From Pristionchus mayeri (Eukaryota > Nematoda > Chromadorea > Rhabditida > Neodiplogasteridae), in NCBI GenBank assembly GCA_036245805.1, contig BTRK01000003.1, positions 13,680,464 through 13,744,463 on the forward strand: a stretch of DNA of 64,000 nt, given 5' to 3'. Below are positions 49,001-60,232 of the stretch, in pieces. The position numbers and the translations under genes are program-made. The notes under the pieces are model-generated. The model searched no databases, was not told where the DNA came from, and saw nothing but the letters and a program-made list of their open reading frames with translations. How positions within the stretch are numbered: position 1 is the first letter of the stretch; the number at the start of each line of letters is the position of its first letter.

Positions 49001-52000
49001 TCCGGAAACATAAGCATTTTGCAAATAAATACATAAATAAAAATCTCAGTTGTCCTTCGACTGGTCAATGGACGCCGTTCCTCTCGTCGTCTCTCCTCTC
49101 GAATATCGATTCCTCCTCTCCCTCATCGTCTACGCTATCCTGGCTACCGTAATCGGACGAGCGTTGCGAGAAACAGTGATGAGCGGTGATCGATCTGGAA
49201 TGGTGCGTGAGTATTGTAGTGTACTGTATCTTTTTAGTGGACAATACTATTATATAAAGTTCCATATTATCGTAATAATGGAAATTATTGTTAGCAACCC
49301 TCTCGTTACAGTATCCCTCCGGTCTACTGACTGCTCTCTCATTGCTCATTCTACCCCATGCTCTCCTCTCTTCTAATCTGTTCACCTACGTGGGGTGAGT
49401 TGCAATTTAAAAAAAATAGAATTCGCATCCTTTTAAGGTTAACATTATCAACGATAAAAGTGGTACATATTGTTGCTGATAAGTTGTATATGATTATTCA
49501 GTTTCATTTTGACTTCTAAAGTTTGTGAAATATATCCGCATATGAGGCCGGTTGCCGAAGAGTCGAACAAGGGCCGGTACATCAAAATTTCGAATATTTG
49601 GGGAAAGGGGTTTTCGAGGGCGCTGATCATCATGGTATGCTTCATTTTGCACCAAACCGACCGGTGCAGCCGGGCTGCACATTGCTCTGTTTTCGATGTT
49701 CCGAAATAACTCATAAACTAAGTATCCGATTGATTTGCAATTTTTAGAGGCGGTAAATCTAATGATTATTATAATATCGTAACACAATATATAGAGTTAA
49801 AATATATTTATGCAAATTAATAGAAAAATCACTTCTCGAAGAAAAGGGAAAAGTGGAAGCTGAAATTTGGATAGAAAGATGCGCCTTGTCGAGACGATCA
49901 TTTTTCGAATTATATGTATGGGGTTTGCAGAGACCACTTTTTTGCTATGAGCCGTTTTCTGCGTCATTATTATCATTTCACAGCTCGCCGATGCGTGGGT
50001 AATTGAGAATTGAAATAGGTTTCATGTTCCATTAACTAGTTATTGTCAAATCAGTCTCATCGTTTTGCATTCGCAGTGAAACATATTTCAATTCTCAATT
50101 ACCCACGCATCGGCGAGCTGTGAAATGATAATAATGACGCAGAAAACGGCTCATAGCAAAAAAGTGGTGTCTGCAAACCCCATACATATAATTCGAAAAA
50201 TGATCGTCTCGACAAGGCGCATCTTTCTATCCAAATTTCAGCTTCCACTTTTCCCTTTTATTCGAGAAGTGATTTTACAATGAACTTGCATAAATATATT
50301 TTAAGTCTATATTTTGTGTTATGATATTAATCATTAGATTTACCACCTCCATAAATTGCAAGCCAATCGGATCATTAGTTTTTGAGTTTTTCGGAAAATC
50401 GAAAACAGAGCAATGTGCAGCCCGGCTGCACCGGTCGGTTTGGTGCAAAAATGAAGCATACCATGATGATCAGCGCCCTCGAAAACCCCTTTCCACAAAT
50501 TTTCGAAATTTTTATGTGCGAGCCCCCACACATAGTTGCTCGACTCTTCGGCAAACGGCCTCATATATTGACGAGATTTGTTGATCCCAAAACAAAATAC
50601 ACAAAATATTGACTAAAGATATTCAGTTTCGTTCTGGCCGAGCGCGTGCTCTACCTTCCCTCTGCTGGATTCTGCCTTCTCGTTGGAATTGCAGCAGAAT
50701 GGACTGAGAAAAGGATGGAAAAGTGGGCGCAATTATGATACTGAAACAATTCTTCCAAAATCCTCATTCCTCCCTCAACTGCCTGAGCGATGCGAGCACA
50801 GGAGTAGAATATAGATGCCATAGAATTATTTCTCGAACTCTATTCTTTACGGATATCGCTAATTTCCCCAATTGCAGAAATTCATCATCACTCGTCTTAC
50901 TTCTCTCCGGCATCTTGACTCTCTTCTCAGCAAGGTGAATATCAATGATTATAACGACATTACTATTTTTCATACAAGCACATTTCAGAACGATCTCCAG
51001 AAACGGAGATTGGTCGGATGAGCTGAGGTTATTCGAGAGCGCTGTGAGCGTCAGCCCTGCAAAAGGTTAAAACAAGTTTGTGCACGAGCTACGGATCTAC
51101 CGGTAGCAAAGTGATTCATTGACTTATAACTTGATCATGAAAATCACGAATATAGGGATCAAATAGCAAAACGTATTTTATTCAATAGAAAATGCAACAT
51201 AAATAATACATAGACAGGTGTAGATTAAAAAATATTGGCATCAAACATCAATTTTCAGCCTACGCCAACATGGGTCACGTACTTGCGCGTCGCGGTCGCG
51301 GTGCGGAAGCGGAAGAAGCGTATCTGAAGGCGATCGAGTGGAGACCGGCCATGGCTGAGACACACTACAATCTGTGAGTGAGATCTTTGTTTTCTCATAT
51401 CTATCAGTAAGCGCACGAAAATAATTTGACAAAACTCGAAAAAAGACAAAAAAAAACAGTATTTTTACCATTTCCGATAAAAATTGTGTTTCAGCTTTAT
51501 ATTATTTGAACGGAATATTAGACTAAACAATCCTGTTGCAGCTGTAGTTCTTTAAAATACGATAAATTATCTCTGATCTATTTGACACAACCGATGTACA
51601 GCGACTGATATTTATGGCACTAGGTCGGATGAGAACTATGACATCATTTCCGCTTTGATATATCAAAGGCGGCATGATGCCACAGTTCTCATCCGGCGTA
51701 GCGCCATATTTATGATGTGCAATTCATGGGATTCTTATTGGTAATTCATTTCTAACCATACATTTCTTTAGTGGCGTCCTCTACTCAGAGCGAGGCAATT
51801 CCACAACAGCCATTTCTTACTACAAACAGGCGATCAGACTGAGACCTTCGTTCGCTGCTGGTGAGAAGATATTCCATTTTTGTAGATCTGAAGGTTCTCA
51901 TCAACGATTGGAAAAGATAGAAAGGGCTATGTTGTGCTTCCAAATATGTCCAAATGGTTTCTGGTGTAGAAATTGTCACTAAAAAGAATAACGAAAATTG

Positions 52001-53967
52001 GGAAATCAAAACTTCAGTTTCCATACGGAAGCGCATGCATTCAAGTCCTCCTTTTCAGCTCACCTCAACCTTGGTATTTCCCTTCAGTCGATCGGTCGTC
52101 TCGATGCTGCAGCTGCCGCATTCACAACCTGCAGCAGAGTGGATATTGCAAGCAGCAAGATGGCGGTAGTGCAGAGAAAGTCAGTGGAAGAAGAAAACAT
52201 TGTATTATGTTATTGAGATGTTCAAAGAGAAATACAAATGTGTTTGAGCATCGCGTCATATAACAATTATGAATTCAAAATCTTATCGCTTCGTGGACAC
52301 CAACTAAAAAATAAATAAATAAATAAATAACAATAAATAACCAATAGTTCAATTATGGTGGCATCGTCATCATATGAAGTTCGTGAAGTTGATTGTTCCA
52401 TTTCAGTTCCATATCCTCTTGCTCCTTCAATCTTGGTACTCTTCTCTCTGCCAAAAGAGAACATCGAACAGCGATTAAGGCATTCAAGCAGGTACGGTAG
52501 AATATTGATCACAAAATGAGTGATTGAAAACAGTCTGTGATCAAATAAGGATATATTCCATATATGGACTAGAATAGTCAATATTTTGTCAACGACCAAA
52601 TTTGATACACAATTTTTGAAGGCCCTCTCTTTCGCTCTTCCCTCCTTCTCTTATCGTCCCTCCTTATGGACGATGCTCGGCGAGTCGTATGCGGCTCTCG
52701 GCATGGATAAGCAGGTGAGCAATATTTAAATCTTAATTTATCGGTTGCTAAGGTGCGGCGCTCTACACATAATTGGATTTGGTAAACAATTGTTTGAGAA
52801 GAATAATTGATGCGATCAAAATATTACGTTTCACCGCTACTTTATAAGACAATGCTGATTTGGAAATTTGCTAATATCACCTTGTGAGATGCTTAAACAA
52901 TACAATGGTGTTGGCATTGCAGGCGGTATCCTGCTTCTCTGAGGCATTGGCTGCTAACCCCCATCACTCGCCCGCCCTGATCACGGCAGCACAACTGAGA
53001 TTGAAACAGGTGAACATCGTGATATTTCTTATTTATTTGCACTTTGAAAATGGAAACAGATATGCTTCATCCTAATTTCATTGGTTAAGAAACGTTGTTA
53101 GTGATTCAAATATTGCCAAAGAAAAACATGACCATCACGTACACACAGCATGGACGGCTAGCCAAGCACATAGACCGATGATATCCTCAGGACAGACTGA
53201 ACGCTGAATTGGTGCGGAGGTGTAAGAGCACGCCTTGTCATGATAGCCATGTGCTTCTTTACTTTCATGTTTTTTTTTCAATTTGATTAGTATTTCTGTA
53301 AAATTCATCAAACATTCAGAATCGTTCCTCGTCCGCTCTTTCTCTCCTCAAACGGGCTGCTTCTTCCTCTCCCAATTCCTCCCTCGTCCATCTCCATCTC
53401 GGATTGGCACTACAGAAAGAGGGAGAAATCGATAGAGCTAGGTATAGCAACTAATTCAACACAATCATGTGAACTGTTAACATAGATTCAGGATAGTTAT
53501 ATTCTCAAAGTTCTGATCCGCAAATATCATGTTCCACCCGGAATTCACGAGAGAAAAACATGGAACATTTATAGAAAAAATGACAACATTTCAGATCGGA
53601 GTTCGAGCTCGCTATCGCTTGCGACGATCGAAGTGTGGACGCACACTTTGCACTGGCGACTCTCGAGAGGGGAGAGGGGATGAATGAGAGGGCAGAACAG
53701 GTATACAAATTTACCAACTTGAAACTAATAATTCTAAAATCAAAATACGATGTTATTCATATTTTTTTGCAGATTCTTCGTAAACTTCTCTCATTCGCGA
53801 GGACTCCTTCTGTTCTTTCCACTCTCGCAGCTCAACTGCATCTGAACAAGAAATATGGAGAGGCTGAACAATTTTATGATGAAGCGATCCAATTAGATCC
53901 TAGTGATGCAATTTCTAGAGAAAATAGGGAAAAGCTACGTAGAATATTGGCGAAGCGGAGATCGTAG
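37022..53967 (+). CDS. TMTC: ER membrane protein with DUF1736 and TPR repeats, intact 23-exon gene
   Basis: Exons: 37022-37173, 43605-43689, 43787-43866, 44476-44558, 44780-44842, 46190-46254, 46321-46428, 48474-48570, 48734-48831, 49050-49202, 49312-49394, 50627-50722, 50878-50934, 50989-51065, 51259-51373, 51772-51860, 52059-52179, 52407-52491, 52622-52714, 52923-53009, 53320-53441, 53595-53700 and 53773-53967. They total 2310 nt, giving 769 residues. Motifs in order: GDFVYDDHQAIVSNPD with the GT-C-type acidic pair, DFWGG, SHKSWRPMTTFSFRLNYLLH, HPIHCEAVAGIVGRADLLAS, CKETA, DNPASH and LSFDWSMDAVPL (DUF1736), FVLAERVLYLPSAGFC, then about eight TPRs from residue about 430 to the end. The family adds O-mannose to cadherins and protocadherins in the ER. 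Weak points are the exon 9 donor (gtcggt) and exon 19 acceptor (gaag). Intron 1 holds a retrotransposon. Confidence 0.9.
37480..37745 (-). pseudogene. RTE C-terminal region, frameshifted from the RT frame
   Basis: After AKHRWAGHD in the RT frame, the usual continuation (ASLGWTRLRRDDDRWSTRV, later GRPPVRWRDSIEEY) is in another frame, showing a frameshift near 37745. The segment RW..V..W.P....PQGRPP.RW is characteristic of the tail of RTE proteins. Confidence 0.75.
37725..39420 (-). pseudogene. RTE reverse transcriptase frame
   Basis: The open frame covers about 37725-39251 and extends upstream without stop to near 39420 (FHANSFFQKK, RWTWVSAGE, DHFITNRRC, SDHRLVRARI: end of endonuclease). RT motifs: NNFRPIALLSIPYKLFTKVL, FVDYCKAFDSV, GVRQGDTISPKLF, FADDIVLLG and YVYLGRELRCDG. 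It encodes an endonuclease C-terminal end plus reverse transcriptase, used for target-primed reverse transcription. Between DPSKDYSLLGPDRIST and the endonuclease end the linker looks shorter than usual for the family, suggesting an internal deletion. Confidence 0.85.
39425..39780 (-). pseudogene. RTE endonuclease N-terminal part, frameshifted
   Basis: The frame 39212-39655 gives VVCLQETKSLTLVERTL, GGVGFLIHPRLV and VFSIYAPTSA, matching the first half of the RTE endonuclease (Glu of QET is catalytic). After IYAPTS the sequence continues in another frame with FGSQIGRAGILDFRTG, and the expected GDFNA segment is missing. Both a frameshift and a deletion therefore lie near 39425. Further upstream the frame shifts again. 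Confidence 0.75.
40668..43604. repeat. Right arm of the old inverted duplication, within TMTC intron 1
   Basis: Inverted counterpart of 32604-34985. The loop between arms (34986-40667) contains exon 1 and the RTE element. It includes an internal direct repeat (41689-41943 and 42168-42405). Confidence 0.8.
41689..42405. repeat. Direct repeat in TMTC intron 1 (about 240-bp units)
   Basis: 41689-41943 and 42168-42405 share CACCGTGCCAAG, GAAGTATTATACCC, TAGAAGTTCAATGA, GTAGTTGTACACTACCTCCT and TTCTACACCAATTATCGC in the same order, about 90% alike by eye. A spacer of about 225 bp lies between them. It looks like a local segmental duplication. Confidence 0.85.
44345..44411. repeat. Perfect 32-bp-arm hairpin in TMTC intron 3
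   Basis: Arms 44345-44376 and 44380-44411 are perfectly complementary with spacer TGC. It is absent from the corresponding intron of the old copy. It lies between exons 3 and 4, so it would be a strong stem in the pre-mRNA. Confidence 0.95.
45144..46038. mobile_element. Non-autonomous mariner-type element in TMTC intron 5
   Basis: TA-flanked inverted ends TTAGGTTGGTGCAAAAGTTT and its complement, extending into TTCTTTCTTTTTT/AAAAAAGAAAGAA. It is 895 bp, with no recognisable transposase. It is absent from the old inverted copy, where the intron is only about 260 bp. Confidence 0.85.
48845..48926. repeat. 28-bp tandem repeat, three copies
   Basis: A unit starting GGACATTCATTTATGAACGA is present three times without change except at the last two bases. 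It lies in TMTC intron 9, just after the weak donor at 48832. An open frame runs through it on the + strand, so exon extension was considered. Confidence 0.9.
49500..50600. mobile_element. Foldback element in TMTC intron 11, about 1.1 kb
   Basis: Arms of about 500 bp, centred near 50055. Inner parts (49830-50022 and 50083-50270) are nearly identical complements, and outer parts (CATATGAGGCCG..CGAAGAGTCGA) are more diverged. There is no transposase. It is absent from the old copy, where this intron is about 150-190 bp. The right half is copied in the young palindrome at 63600-64000. Confidence 0.85.
51613..51711. repeat. Short hairpin element in TMTC intron 15
   Basis: About 45-bp imperfect arms: GGCACTAGGTCGGATGAGAA on the left and the complement of GGCGCTACGCCGGATGAGAA on the right, with GATATATC at the centre. 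A related sequence occurs near 31705-31765 in intron 4 of the old copy. Confidence 0.8.
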
Positions 53968-54359
53968 TGAGCAATCTGTAAGCCATGTGAATTGTTGATT
54001 CGATATCATTTTGACATTTACGAGTGCAAACATTTCGTTAAACCGGTGACTCTTCTCGATAAATGAATGGTATATATTTCATGAAATGTTCGTCTGTGTT
54101 CAATACTGAGCAGTAGAAGTGAGAAAGGGATGATCTTTGATATTAAATCTCGGATGTCGTCAATTCGAGATTGAGTTAATTGGGTATTTCGTTATTGATT
54201 GTGTTTTATTTCTTCTGGCCATCAACGGGAGAAACATTGAATCGTAGAGTTCACAACATCTTTCATAAGCACTCTGAAACATATTCGAGCACATTCACTC
54301 CACAAATATCACGAGCGATAATTTTTTTTTTGATGTCTGATTCATAGTTTCTGATTCTC

Positions 54360-55262
54360 AATTATAGGGGGGAATATGTACATGTCCAGACAATTTTAAC
54401 AAAACAAATGATTCAACACGAAGTATATAGTTGTTTGAGTTTCAAGAGGATTATAGGATTAGATTGTTCATCCCGTCATTGATGATCGTTGCACTTCTAT
54501 CCAACAAAACCAAAAATTGCAATTTCCGATTCTAGCTATTGTATCTCTGATATCGTCGGACGCTTTGATATACTCGCTTTCATATGCGCGTCAACCAGAT
54601 TTGCGGAGGATACGATATGCTCAAATCGAAATCCTGTTATGTGACTGTTCCCAAATTCGCGAAATATTGATTTACTACAGTCGCTACCGTACACCGCTGT
54701 GCTTACCGTAGTCAGCAGCGCGCGCAAGAAGGCGGGCATCCTGATGTCAGTATTGATCGGCGTGAAACGATTTTCATTAGTCGCTACCGTACACCGCTGC
54801 TCTAACCGTAATCGGCGTGGCGTGCAAGGAAACGACCATATTACTGTCAGTATTGATCGGAGTGAAACGGATTATCTCAGGAAAATCTGTGTCATTTACT
54901 TATCAAAGATGCGATTAAATCGCATTTTTGTAGAGATTTATGCCTAAAAAAGTGCGGCGACTACCTTAGAGGTCGAATTGGGAGTGGGGATCGAGTGGGG
55001 AAGTGTGAAGGAATGAGGATGGGAAGGGGGCAGGATGAATCGTCGGATAAATCGAAAGGAAATCGATTGCTGTGGTCGGATCTAGAGGGGCTTTCGACTT
55101 TCATTTCGAATTAAATATTAATGATTATGTTACGCGATTGGAATAATGCAGAGTTTGGATAAATCCTACATGTGCTTGTTTAAAAACAAAATAATGTTAA
55201 ATCGGTCTCGATGAAACACTAGTGCCGGGGTTAGGCTAGGTGGTGGCATCTCCTACCCTCTC
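54360..55262 (+). pseudogene. Direct duplicate of TMTC exons 6-7 region, decayed
   Basis: This stretch parallels 46050-46970. It has an exon-6-like frame (DIVGRFDILAFICASTRFAEDT against GIVGRADLLASLCALTGLVADT) at about 54546-54611. An exon-7-like frame is present twice in tandem (54681-54780 and 54781-54877, each starting TCGCTACCGTACACCGCTG). The downstream intron sequence also matches, including CCGGGGTTAGGCTAG. It lies 3' of the intact gene's stop, so it is not part of the protein. Mirrored at about 58938-59840. Confidence 0.75.
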
Positions 55263-55289
55263 AGGATCGGCGAGAAAAAACCAATCTCA

Positions 55290-55335
55290 AGCTCCTCTCA
55301 AATCAAATCTCAAATCTCAATCTCAATCTCAATGA
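55290..55335. repeat. (ATCTCA)n microsatellite
   Basis: Repeats of CTCAAT/CTCAAAT. This arm has one 6-bp unit fewer than its mirror at 58861-58900. Confidence 0.85.
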
Positions 55336-55548
55336 GTTGGCTCTTGGACTATAACATACTCTTTTGGTCAATATCGTATTTTTAAAGTGTCTCGGAATAT
55401 GGTAATTATGTCACCGTATCCCGCGGTTATCATGCACCTTTTTCCAACTATATTCCTTTCTTTCTTTCGATTTTCGTAGAATCATAATTACGATAATTTT
55501 TAATTATACCGTACTCAAATGCAGTATACACGCTACTGTACGCTATAA

Positions 55549-55703
55549 TTAAAGGAGGAGAAAAGGCAAACGCGCGCCCGGTTGAATTAGAGGAGAACTC
55601 TCTTCAAGTCGCGTGCTCTTTCGCTCGTTGCCTGAGCTTTCCCTGATTTGGCTCCCCGCCAACTACCGATAGCTCAGTTCGTAATGAAGATATCAATGTC
55701 CTT
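55549..55703 (-). mobile_element. Truncated MITE (7246/58405 family), left palindrome arm
   Basis: Inverted relative to 58405-58645, and missing an 83-bp internal segment near the other end. The deletion removes most of one terminus but leaves CCTTTAAATGA at the border. Confidence 0.85.
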
Positions 55704-55876
55704 TAAATGATTTATTGTGTACCTTTTTTGAAATTCTTTGTTTTGCAAAACTTATGATTGATATATTACATATTATTAATAGTATCATTTTAATCTTTGA
55801 TATTTTCGGGATTGGGCTCTAGTAGCGGCGTAAAACTGGAGCAAGCAAACAATGAGCGTATTCTTCCTGTCATATG

Positions 55877-56632
55877 CACACCCCGTCAAGTGGGGGAAAA
55901 TAGCTCATTTGCGTGGCAGATCGATTTTCTGCTCGATTTCGCTCTCTCACTGTGATCTATTACCAACCCTTGAATCGGTTTATGGAAAATCTCACAATTT
56001 ACCTCTACTTCATGCCCAATCTCATGAAATTGTTGTGAAGCGTCTCCAGATTGATTTGAATTCAATAACGTCGCATTTCCCCCATGGTCCTTCAGCGGTG
56101 AAACATATCCTAATTTCCGATTGCCCAATAACATCTGGACATTTTATTATAATGTTTCGATGAAACATAACAAATTTCGATCAATATAGCCTTGATTTGT
56201 GCACCTTATACGCTACTCCTCAGAGGGGAATGAAGCTATCGACATGGCGATTGTGCAGAACGGTGCGCAAACCCTTTGGCCACAATCTGATAGCACAGAA
56301 TTTTCAATTTCAACCTAATGCCTTCGCTACGTCAACTAGAGTGCGCAAAAGTCAGTGAAAACCCCTAAAAACGACTGTTTTGAGCACCTTATACGCTACT
56401 CCTCAGAGGAGAATAAAGCTATCGATATGCCGATTGCGCAGAAAGATGCGCAAACCCCTTGCCCACAATCTGATAGCACAGATTTTTCAATTTCCACCTT
56501 ATTCCCTAGTTACGTTAATTAGAGTCCGAAAAACCCTGCAATTCAGACCGCTTTTTGTCTCTTTAATCCTAGAATGAATGGGATTGGCGATGCCACGCAA
56601 ATGAGCGTTTTCCCCCCTCTTGACGGGGTGTG
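55877..56632. mobile_element. TIR element with CACACCCCGTCAAG ends, 756 bp
   Basis: Inverted ends of about 40 bp (CACACCCCGTCAAGTGGGGG, then GCTCATTTGCGTGGC). The right end is the complement with small changes. A possible 5-bp duplication ATATG flanks it (55872-55876 and 56633-56637). Inside is a tandem duplication of about 179 bp (starts near 56199 and 56378, each with ACCTTATACGCTACTCCTCA). No coding capacity. Mirrored at 57479-58234. Confidence 0.8.
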
Positions 56633-56909
56633 ATATGGAGTCATTGCTAAGCCCCGCGTCGGCCACAACTGAACGCTCTCTTAGGGACTCTCCCCACAGC
56701 TCATATTTTTTTAACACAGCTCATATTTTTTTAAATACCTTTTCGATTGTTTTCGGATATTTTTTGTATGATTTTCGGAAATGATAAAACCTCCAAAACG
56801 AAGAAAGGAAACAATTATATCACTCTTCTCGCCAGTGAATCGATCTGATCTTGGGAAAGTATGCGTTTTTGTCTATCGAGTTTTCGATGATTTCGAGCTT
56901 CACTAGACT

Positions 56910-57201
56910 CATGTAAGACCCCATTATACGGAATAGTGTTCACGACCATCCTTCTTCGAAATGCTGCACCGGGATGCGTGGATGCGCTTTTCCGAGACGA
57001 TTCGATTAAGTTGCTTGTGCTCCCATATCTCGGGAGGTAAGTTAGTTCCGCATTCAAAACAATTTCAAATGATTTGAACTCGATTGTCAACCTATTGTTC
57101 CGTGGAATCGCCCAATTGTATGTGGAACATAACTCAATTACTGGCATTTTTCTGTTCCTTTTGGTCTTTGTTGGGGTTGATTTAGATATGTTTCACATCG
57201 A
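56910..57201. other. Spacer of the young palindrome (292 bp)
   Basis: Single-copy sequence between the arms, whose last paired bases are 56909 and 57202. A frame runs through it on the minus strand but shows no motif. No obvious repeat or origin-like feature was seen. Confidence 0.8.
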
Positions 57202-57478
57202 AGTCTAGTGAAGCTCGAAATCATCGAAAACTCGATAGACAAAAACGCATACTTTCCCAAGATCAGATCGATTCACTGGCGAGAAGAGTGATATAATTGT
57301 TTCCTTTCTTCGTTTTGGAGGTTTTATCATTTCCGAAAATCATACAAAAAATATCCGAAAACAATCGAAAAGGTATTTAAAAAAATATGAGCTGTGTTAA
57401 AAAAATATGAGCTGTGGGGAGAGTCCCTAAGAGAGCGTTCAGTTGTGGCCGACGCGGGGCTTAGCAATGACTCCATAT

Positions 57479-58234
57479 CACACCCCGTCAAGAGGGGGGA
57501 AAACGCTCATTTGCGTGACATCGCCAATCCCATTCATTCTAGGATTAAAGAGACAAAAAGCGGTCTGAATTGCAGGGTTTTTCGGACTCTAATTAACGTA
57601 ACTAGGGAATAAGGTGGAAATTGAAAAATCTGTGCTATCAGATTGTGGGCAAGGGGTTTGCGCATCTTTCTGCGCAATCGGCATATCGATAGCTTTATTC
57701 TCCTCTGAGGAGTAGCGTATAAGGTGCTCAAAACAGTCGTTTTTAGGGGTTTTCACTGACTTTTGCGCACTCTAGTTGACGTAGCGAAGGCATTAGGTTG
57801 AAATTGAAAATTCTGTGCTATCAGATTGTGGCCAAAGGGTTTGCGCACCGTTCTGCACAATCGCCATGTCGATAGCTTCATTCCCCTCTGAGGAGTAGCG
57901 TATAAGGTGCACAAATCAAGGCTATATTGATCGAAATTTGTTATGTTTCATCGAAACATTATAATAAAATGTCCAGATGTTATTGGGCAATCGGAAATTA
58001 GGATATGTTTCACCGCTGAAGGACCATGGGGGAAATGCGACGTTATTGAATTCAAATCAATCTGGAGACGCTTCACAACAATTTCATGAGATTGGGCATG
58101 AAGTAGAGGTAAATTGTGAGATTTTCCATAAACCGATTCAAGGGATGGTAATAGATCACAGTGAGAGAGCGAAATCGAGCAGAAAATCGATCTGCCACGC
58201 AAATGAGCTATTTTCCCCCACTTGACGGGGTGTG
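57479..58234. mobile_element. TIR element, mirror copy of 55877-56632
   Basis: Same element in the right arm, including the internal tandem duplication of about 179 bp. A few substitutions separate the copies. Confidence 0.8.
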
Positions 58235-58404
58235 CATATGACAGGAAGAATACGCTCATTGTTTGCTTGCTCCAGTTTTACGCCGCTACTAGAGCCCAAT
58301 CCCGAAAATATCAAAGATTAAAATGATACTATTAATAATATGTAATATATCAATCATAAGTTTTGCAAAACAAAGAATTTCAAAAAAGGTACAAAATAAA
58401 TCAT

Positions 58405-58645
58405 TTAAAGGAGGAGCAAAGTCAAAATTCAACTTTTGAAGCTTTCATATGCACGGCCCAGAACTCCCCAACGATAAGAAGCTCCGAAATTTTCACATTG
58501 ATATCTTCATTACGAACTGAGCTATCGGTAGTTGGCGGGGAGCCAAATCAGGGAAAGCTCAGGCAACGAGCGAAAGAGCACGCGACTTGAAGAGAGTTCT
58601 CCTCTAATTCAACCGGGCGCGCGTTTGCCTTTTCTCCTCCTTTAA
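58405..58645 (+). mobile_element. Complete MITE, 241 bp, right palindrome arm
   Basis: Ends TTTAAAGGAGGAGCAAAGTC and GCCTTTTCTCCTCCTTTAA, closely matching 7246-7498. This copy carries the 83 bp absent from the left arm. Confidence 0.85.
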
Positions 58646-58937
58646 TTATAGCGTACAGTAGCGTGTATACTGCATTTGAGTACGGTATAATTAAAAATTA
58701 TCGTAATTATGATTCTACGAAAATCGAAAGAAAGAAAGGAATATAGTTGGAAAAAGGTGCATGATAACCGCGGGATACGGTGACATAATTACCATATTCC
58801 GAGACACTTTAAAAATACGATATTGACCAAAAGAGTATGTTATAGTCCAAGAGCCAACTCATTGAGATTGAGATTGAGATTGAGATTTGAGATTTGATTT
58901 GAGAGGAGCTTGAGATTGGTTTTTTCTCGCCGATCCT

Positions 58938-59840
58938 GAGAGGGTAGGAGATGCCACCACCTAGCCTAACCCCGGCACTAGTGTTTCATCGAGACCGATT
59001 TAACATTATTTTGTTTTTAAACAAGCACATGTAGGATTTATCCAAACTCTGCATTATTCCAATCGCGTAACATAATCATTAATATTTAATTCGAAATGAA
59101 AGTCGAAAGCCCCTCTAGATCCGACCACAGCAATCGATTTCCTTTCGATTTATCCGACGATTCATCCTGCCCCCTTCCCATCCTCATTCCTTCACACTTC
59201 CCCACTCGATCCCCACTCCCAATTCGACCTCTAAGGTAGTCGCCGCACTTTTTTAGGCATAAATCTCTACAAAAATGCGATTTAATCGCATCTTTGATAA
59301 GTAAATGACACAGATTTTCCTGAGATAATCCGTTTCACTCCGATCAATACTGACAGTAATATGGTCGTTTCCTTGCACGCCACGCCGATTACGGTTAGAG
59401 CAGCGGTGTACGGTAGCGACTAATGAAAATCGTTTCACGCCGATCAATACTGACATCAGGATGCCCGCCTTCTTGCGCGCGCTGCTGACTACGGTAAGCA
59501 CAGCGGTGTACGGTAGCGACTGTAGTAAATCAATATTTCGCGAATTTGGGAACAGTCACAGAACAGGATTTCGATTTGAGCATATCGTATCCTCCGCAAA
59601 TCTGGTTGACGCGCATATGAAAGCGAGTATATCAAAGCGTCCGACGATATCAGAGATACAATAGCTAGAATCGGAAATTGCAATTTTTGGTTTTGTTGGA
59701 TAGAAGTGCAACGATCATCAATGACGGGATGAACAATCTAATCCTATAATCCTCTTGAAACTCAAACAACTATATACTTCGTGTTGAATCATTTGTTTTG
59801 TTAAAATTGTCTGGACATGTACATATTCCCCCCTATAATT
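58938..59840 (-). pseudogene. Mirror copy of the decayed TMTC exon 6-7 duplicate
   Basis: Right-arm counterpart of 54360-55262, with the same doubled exon-7-like unit (about 59323-59519). It lies 3' of the minus-strand TMTC copy. Confidence 0.75.
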
Positions 59841-60232
59841 GAGAATCAGAAACTATGAATCAGACATCAAAAAAAAAATTATCGCTCGTGATATTTGTGG
59901 AGTGAATGTGCTCGAATATGTTTCAGAGTGCTTATGAAAGATGTTGTGAACTCTACGATTCAATGTTTCTCCCGTTGATGGCCAGAAGAAATAAAACACA
60001 ATCAATAACGAAATACCCAATTAACTCAATCTCGAATTGACGACATCCGAGATTTAATATCAAAGATCATCCCTTTCTCACTTCTACTGCTCAGTATTGA
60101 ACACAGACGAACATTTCATGAAATATATACCATTCATTTATCGAGAAGAGTCACCGGTTTAACGAAATGTTTGCACTCGTAAATGTCAAAATGATATCGA
60201 ATCAACAATTCACATGGCTTACAGATTGCTCA

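Larger units (their letters stand above)
50200..56909. repeat. Left arm of the young palindrome
   Basis: Near-identical inverted match to 57202-64000. Coordinates of paired bases sum to 114200 outside, 114194 between about 55.3 and 55.6 kb, and 114111 inside. This means one 6-bp microsatellite unit and one 83-bp segment are missing from this arm. Only scattered substitutions are seen by eye. It contains TMTC exons 12-23. Confidence 0.95.

Noticed and set aside
50321..50612. Small protein repeated at 49.5, 50.4 and 63.6 kb
   Set aside because: All occurrences lie in arms of the same foldback element or its palindromic copy.
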